A DNA stretch of 8,756 nt from JANPPS01 sp031428635 (lineage in GTDB: Bacteria; Pseudomonadota; Alphaproteobacteria; Acetobacterales; Acetobacteraceae). Each line of letters opens with the position of its first letter. The stretch's first letter is position 1. The notes under the pieces are model-generated. The model saw only the letters and a list, made by a program, of their open reading frames with translations. It had not been told where the DNA came from and made no database searches. Shown here piece after piece: positions 6,528 to 8,756 of this stretch. Where the stretch lies: the NCBI GenBank assembly GCA_031428635.1, contig JANPPS010000118.1, positions 1 through 8,756 on the forward strand. The letters run 5' to 3'. A program made the translations under genes and the position numbers.

Positions 6528-7441
6528 GCGGTACGCCGTTACCGGCCGAGTTTGGGCTGATCGCCCGGCATTTCCGTCCGTTGGCGGGGCCGGGTTCGTT
6601 GAACTTGATGGATGACGCGGCAGTGGTGATGCCGCCGCCGGGGCGGGAATTAGTGCTGACGACGGACACCATCGTCGCGGGCGTGCATTTCCTACCGGAC
6701 GATCCGCCGGGCACGGTGGCGCAGAAGCTGTTGCGCGTCAGCCTGTCCGATTTGGCGGCGATGGGCGCGGATCCGTGGGCGTATTTACTGAATGTGTCGG
6801 TACCGCGCGACACCGGGGCGGGCTGGTGGACAGCGTTCGCGGCCGGTCTGGCGTTGGATCAGGCGACGTACGGGCTGACGCTGCTCGGTGGGGACACAAC
6901 GTCGACGCCCGGACCGGTGTCGTTGACGGCGACGTTGTTGGGCACCGTGGTACCAGGTCAGGCGCTACGGCGCGTGGGGGCCGTGGCCGGCGACGGGCTG
7001 TATGTTTCGGGGACCATTGGTGACGGCGCGCTGGGGCTGCGCGCGTTGCGGGGGGAGGTGTCGGACCCGGACGGATATTTGGCGGAGCGGTATCGGCGGC
7101 CGGTACCCCGGTTGGGGTTGGTGCGGTTTAGCGACGTGCATGCGTGCATGGATGTGTCGGACGGGCTGCTTCAGGACGCCGGGCATTTGGCTCGGGCGGC
7201 GGGGTTGGGGGTGGTGGTGGATGCGGGGCTGGTGCCGCTATCGGACGCGGCCCGGGCGTGCGGGGCGGAGTGGTTGGAGGTTTGTCTGACGAGGGGGGAT
7301 GATTATGAGTTGCTGGTGGCGGCTCCTGCTGGTGGGTTGGCGGGGATGACGCGGGTGGGGGAGTTTGTGGTGGGGGACGGGGTAAGCACCCAATCATTTC
7401 CTAGAATTAGAAGCATTGGCTGGGACCATTTTGCCAGATAA
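6524..7441 (+). CDS. thiL: Thiamine-monophosphate kinase
   Basis: A 305-residue ATP-dependent kinase that phosphorylates thiamine monophosphate to the cofactor thiamine pyrophosphate; cytosolic, AIR synthase/ThiL fold. Motifs seen are EFGLIARHFRPL (9-20), MDDAAVV (29-35), TTDTIVAGVHF (46-56), SLSDLAAMGADP (73-84), LGGDTTSTPGPVSLT (121-135), MDVSDGL (209-215) and GDDYELL (258-264). The end GWDHF is typical for the family, so the gene is complete. Translation starts at GTG within a GTGA overlap with nusB, implying coupled translation. The coding strand becomes very G-rich from about 7190 to 7382. The last 20 codons then switch abruptly to AT-rich codons, including three AGA, although the protein still matches the family. 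Confidence 0.95.
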   Translation: MSGTPLPAEFGLIARHFRPLAGPGSLNLMDDAAVVMPPPGRELVLTTDTIVAGVHFLPDDPPGTVAQKLLRVSLSDLAAMGADPWAYLLNVSVPRDTGAGWWTAFAAGLALDQATYGLTLLGGDTTSTPGPVSLTATLLGTVVPGQALRRVGAVAGDGLYVSGTIGDGALGLRALRGEVSDPDGYLAERYRRPVPRLGLVRFSDVHACMDVSDGLLQDAGHLARAAGLGVVVDAGLVPLSDAARACGAEWLEVCLTRGDDYELLVAAPAGGLAGMTRVGEFVVGDGVSTQSFPRIRSIGWDHFAR

Positions 7442-7587
7442 ACACTATAAGTCACGGTTCGCCAGCTTCTAATACTCATGCAGGCCTGCTTTCTTTTCAG
7501 CGCAGGAAGGCAACCATAGAGATCGTCCAGTAACAGGTTGAGTCAAGTGATTAGCTGTCAAAAGTGTCCGACCCGTGGGAGCTTTCG
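7442..7587 (+). other. Intergenic stretch after thiL
   Basis: 146 bases between the thiL stop and the decayed transposase start, noticeably more AT-rich than the operon. It contains the 10-base palindrome GCAGGCCTGC at 7480-7489, and a weak 5-bp stem, CCTGC at 7485-7489 with GCAGG at 7502-7506, that lacks a trailing T-tract. I see no convincing gene, promoter or terminator. Confidence 0.5.
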
Positions 7588-8306
7588 ATGTAGACCGACG
7601 AGAATTACGTCTGGTACGACCGCGGTATGCTTTGCCACGCGAGCGATCTGACCAATGCTGAGTGAGCGCTGGTTCGGTAAAAGATCCCCCCGGGCCAAGC
7701 AGCATGGCAAGAAGCGCATTGTCGATGCGCGCGAGGTCGTCAACGGGCTCAGGTGGCTCCCGAGCACGGGCTACCAATGGCGTACGATCCCCAAAGATAT
7801 GTCAGCGCAAAGCACCGGCGATTTCTACTTTTGCCGGGGGCAGTATGACGGCACCTTCGCCTGGTTGCCTCATACTCCCTCCGTACGGTGCCGGGAGAAA
7901 GCGGCGTGGGAGGCAAGCCCGATGGCAGCCGGGCTTCAATTGCGGCAAAAAGATCAAGGGCAAGGAGCGGCACGTCCTGGTCGATACGCAATGCCTGCTG
8001 ATGGAGGCTACCGCATACGCTGCCGGCATCCAGGATCGCGATGGCGGCGTGATGCTCGCCGCGAGCCTGTTCGGCAGGTACCCAGTCTTGCTCAAGCTGT
8101 AGGCCGACGCGGACAGGTTCGTTGTGATACCCAAGCGCTGGATTGCGGAACGAACCATCGCCTGGCTGAACCGGTGTCGACGGTCGAGTAAGGACCGGGA
8201 GTGCTTGACCGCAACGCACTGAGCTTTCGATGCTGGGCATCCGCCAGGACGTTCGGTAGAAGGCTATGTCAGAATGCACAATGATCCTAGACCGACTTTT
8301 AGAGCC
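7553..8306 (+). mobile_element. Decayed IS5-family insertion sequence
   Basis: Remnant of an insertion sequence of about 750 bases, defined by a broken transposase and two weakly matching ends. The left end contains AGCTGTCAAAAGTGTCCGAC, starting at 7552/7553. The reverse complement of the right end (8289-8306) reads GGCTCTAAAAGTCGGTCT. They share GCT-x-T and AAAAGT plus a following CG, so they may be eroded terminal inverted repeats. No clear target duplication is seen. Typical relatives are somewhat longer, consistent with the internal deletions. The family call comes from the transposase; the exact boundaries are tentative. Confidence 0.6.
7588..8284 (+). pseudogene. IS5-family transposase, degraded
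   Basis: Multi-frame remnant of a DDE transposase. From ATG 7588 (behind GGGAG at 7577-7581) it reads Met-stop-TDENY, then HASDLTNAE-stop-ALV. Family members have Trp at both of these stop positions, so TGG has become TAG (7591-7593) and TGA (7663-7665). A further TAA follows at 7678, and a +1 shift near 7691. The second frame gives GKKRIVDAREVVNGLRWL, STGYQWRTIPKDM and CREKAAWEASP. After about 7928 the IIDSQSVK region with the first catalytic Asp is missing, and the frame changes to CGKKIKGKERHVLVDTQ, then IQDRDGGVML, ending at TAG 8100. A second deletion removes the next acidic region. IPKRWIAERTIAWLNRCRR follows, carrying the catalytic Glu. A last frameshift near 8208 leads to RNALSFRCWASARTFGRRLC and a stop at 8282-8284. 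It cannot encode an active enzyme. Confidence 0.88.
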
Positions 8307-8756
8307 TGTCTCGAATCTGTCGTGCAACGGTATAGGTCATTGAGTTCACTCACTCCATTGCACCACGAGAAGAGGCCGCGTACCGCCAAAGCTCCTCAAA
8401 CGCGCTTGAATGCGACGTTGCGGTTACATCTCGAAACAGCCTTTTACAGCGGTGCTTCCATAAACTGTCCAAACGCGCGCGCTAAACCTTGGTGGGAGCA
8501 ACGGAATATCCTTCTAGTGCTTTTACTGATCGGGCTAACGCCGCTCTTATGGCCCGCGCTACCGCCGTTATTGGACCTGCCTGGGCATATGGCCCGGTGG
8601 TATATCGCAATCTCGATCAATCGATCCGCAGCGCTAGCCAGCTACTATACGTTCACATGGGCACCGGTTGGAAATCTTGGGATGGATTTACTGGTACCGG
8701 CACTTACCGCGTTGATGCCGTTCGAAACTGCGGCAAAAATCGGTGTTTTACTCATT
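8274..8756 (+). CDS. Polytopic membrane protein, N-terminal part, possibly GT-C-like
   Basis: An open plus frame runs off the right edge, with 161 residues visible from the first in-frame ATG. The convincing protein-like part starts only near residue 73 (WWEQRNILLVLLLIGL). The first 70 residues are hydrophilic and begin inside the tail of the transposase remnant, so the true start is probably later: GTG 8517 is one option, and no ATG lies near it. Residues about 78-100 form a membrane segment (LLVLLLIGLTPLLWPALPP). It is followed by LLDLPGHMARWYIA (99-112), YYTFTWAPVGNLGMDLL (124-140) and the start of further hydrophobic segments. A D-x-P-x-H loop after the first helix recalls GT-C-type glycosyltransferases, whose catalytic Asp lies in the first outer loop. 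That is an inference; the protein is otherwise of unknown function. It may have lost its original upstream sequence to the nearby IS. Confidence 0.6.
   Translation, partial: MHNDPRPTFRACLESVVQRYRSLSSLTPLHHEKRPRTAKAPQTRLNATLRLHLETAFYSGASINCPNARAKPWWEQRNILLVLLLIGLTPLLWPALPPLLDLPGHMARWYIAISINRSAALASYYTFTWAPVGNLGMDLLVPALTALMPFETAAKIGVLLI
8285..8490. other. Ambiguous spacer with repeat and possible transposase fragment
   Basis: About 200 bases between the IS remnant and the recognisable part of the membrane protein. Two signals are visible. First, TTTTA occurs at 8297-8301 and 8442-8446. These flank an imperfect inverted pair, GAGCCTGTCTCGAA from 8302 and, on the other strand, GGCTGTTTCGAGAT ending at 8441. 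Second, the minus strand is open between stops from 8481 to 8350 and reads RLDSLWKHRCKRLFRDVTA then FEELWRYAASSRGAME. This vaguely resembles the C terminus of IS630-type transposases. Both are weak; the plus strand is also open throughout. I see no clear promoter. Confidence 0.3.

Noticed and set aside
7195..7225. Strict G-quadruplex in thiL near the run GGGCGGCGGGGTTGGGGG
   Set aside because: The four G-runs do not fit the strict rule with loops of seven or fewer; only a relaxed version is possible, mentioned under the composition finding.
7128..7397. Minus-strand proline-rich open frame opposite the end of thiL
   Set aside because: It is a composition artefact: the G-rich thiL coding strand produces C-rich Pro codons on the other strand. 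No ribosome binding site or family resemblance.
7480..7510. Palindrome GCAGGCCTGC and a short stem after thiL as a rho-independent terminator
   Set aside because: The stem is only about 5 bp and no T-tract follows; the T-rich part is in the loop.
7655..8191. A 178-codon open frame and an overlapping 146-codon frame over the transposase region
   Set aside because: Each carries only part of the transposase; family motifs jump from one frame to the other, so they are pieces of one broken gene rather than two genes.

Overview
The window is high-GC bacterial chromosome with tightly packed plus-strand genes. It most resembles an alphaproteobacterium, probably of the Acetobacteraceae/Rhodospirillales type. 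That placement is an inference from three things: the gene order glyA-nrdR-ribD-ribE-ribBX-ribH-nusB-thiL, the sequence style of NrdR, NusB and RibH, and a decayed IS5-type insertion sequence of a kind common in that group. No rRNA, tRNA, CRISPR array or riboswitch was recognised.

Positions 1-949 hold the C-terminal end of an alpha/beta hydrolase and a complete exported hydrolase of the dienelactone hydrolase family. The two are 3 bases apart. Positions 973-7441 are a compact housekeeping block. It contains serine hydroxymethyltransferase (glyA), the ribonucleotide reductase repressor NrdR, four riboflavin genes (ribD, ribE, a ribB fusion of the RibBX type, and ribH), the antitermination factor nusB and thiamine-phosphate kinase thiL. 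From ribD to thiL the genes overlap or nearly touch (TAATG, ATGA, TGATG and GTGA junctions), so one polycistronic message with translational coupling is likely. RibD, RibB, RibH and RibE together take the GTP cyclohydrolase II product and ribulose 5-phosphate to riboflavin. The GTP cyclohydrolase II step itself is probably not encoded here, because the RibA-like half of the fusion has no cysteine for the catalytic zinc site.

After thiL the character changes sharply at about 7383: base composition becomes more AT-rich and the sequence is decayed. Positions 7553-8306 are the remains of an IS5-family element whose transposase has stops, frameshifts and two deletions. Positions 8285-8490 are ambiguous, with weak repeats and a possible minus-strand transposase fragment. 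An open frame running off the right edge encodes the start of a polytopic membrane protein with a D-L-P-G-H loop, which may be a GT-C-like enzyme.

The points most worth checking are the ribD start and the RibBX fusion. The frame, family alignment and Shine-Dalgarno placement at ribD all point to an ATA codon overlapping the nrdR stop. The downstream membrane protein is also of interest. I do not see an undescribed multi-gene system here.
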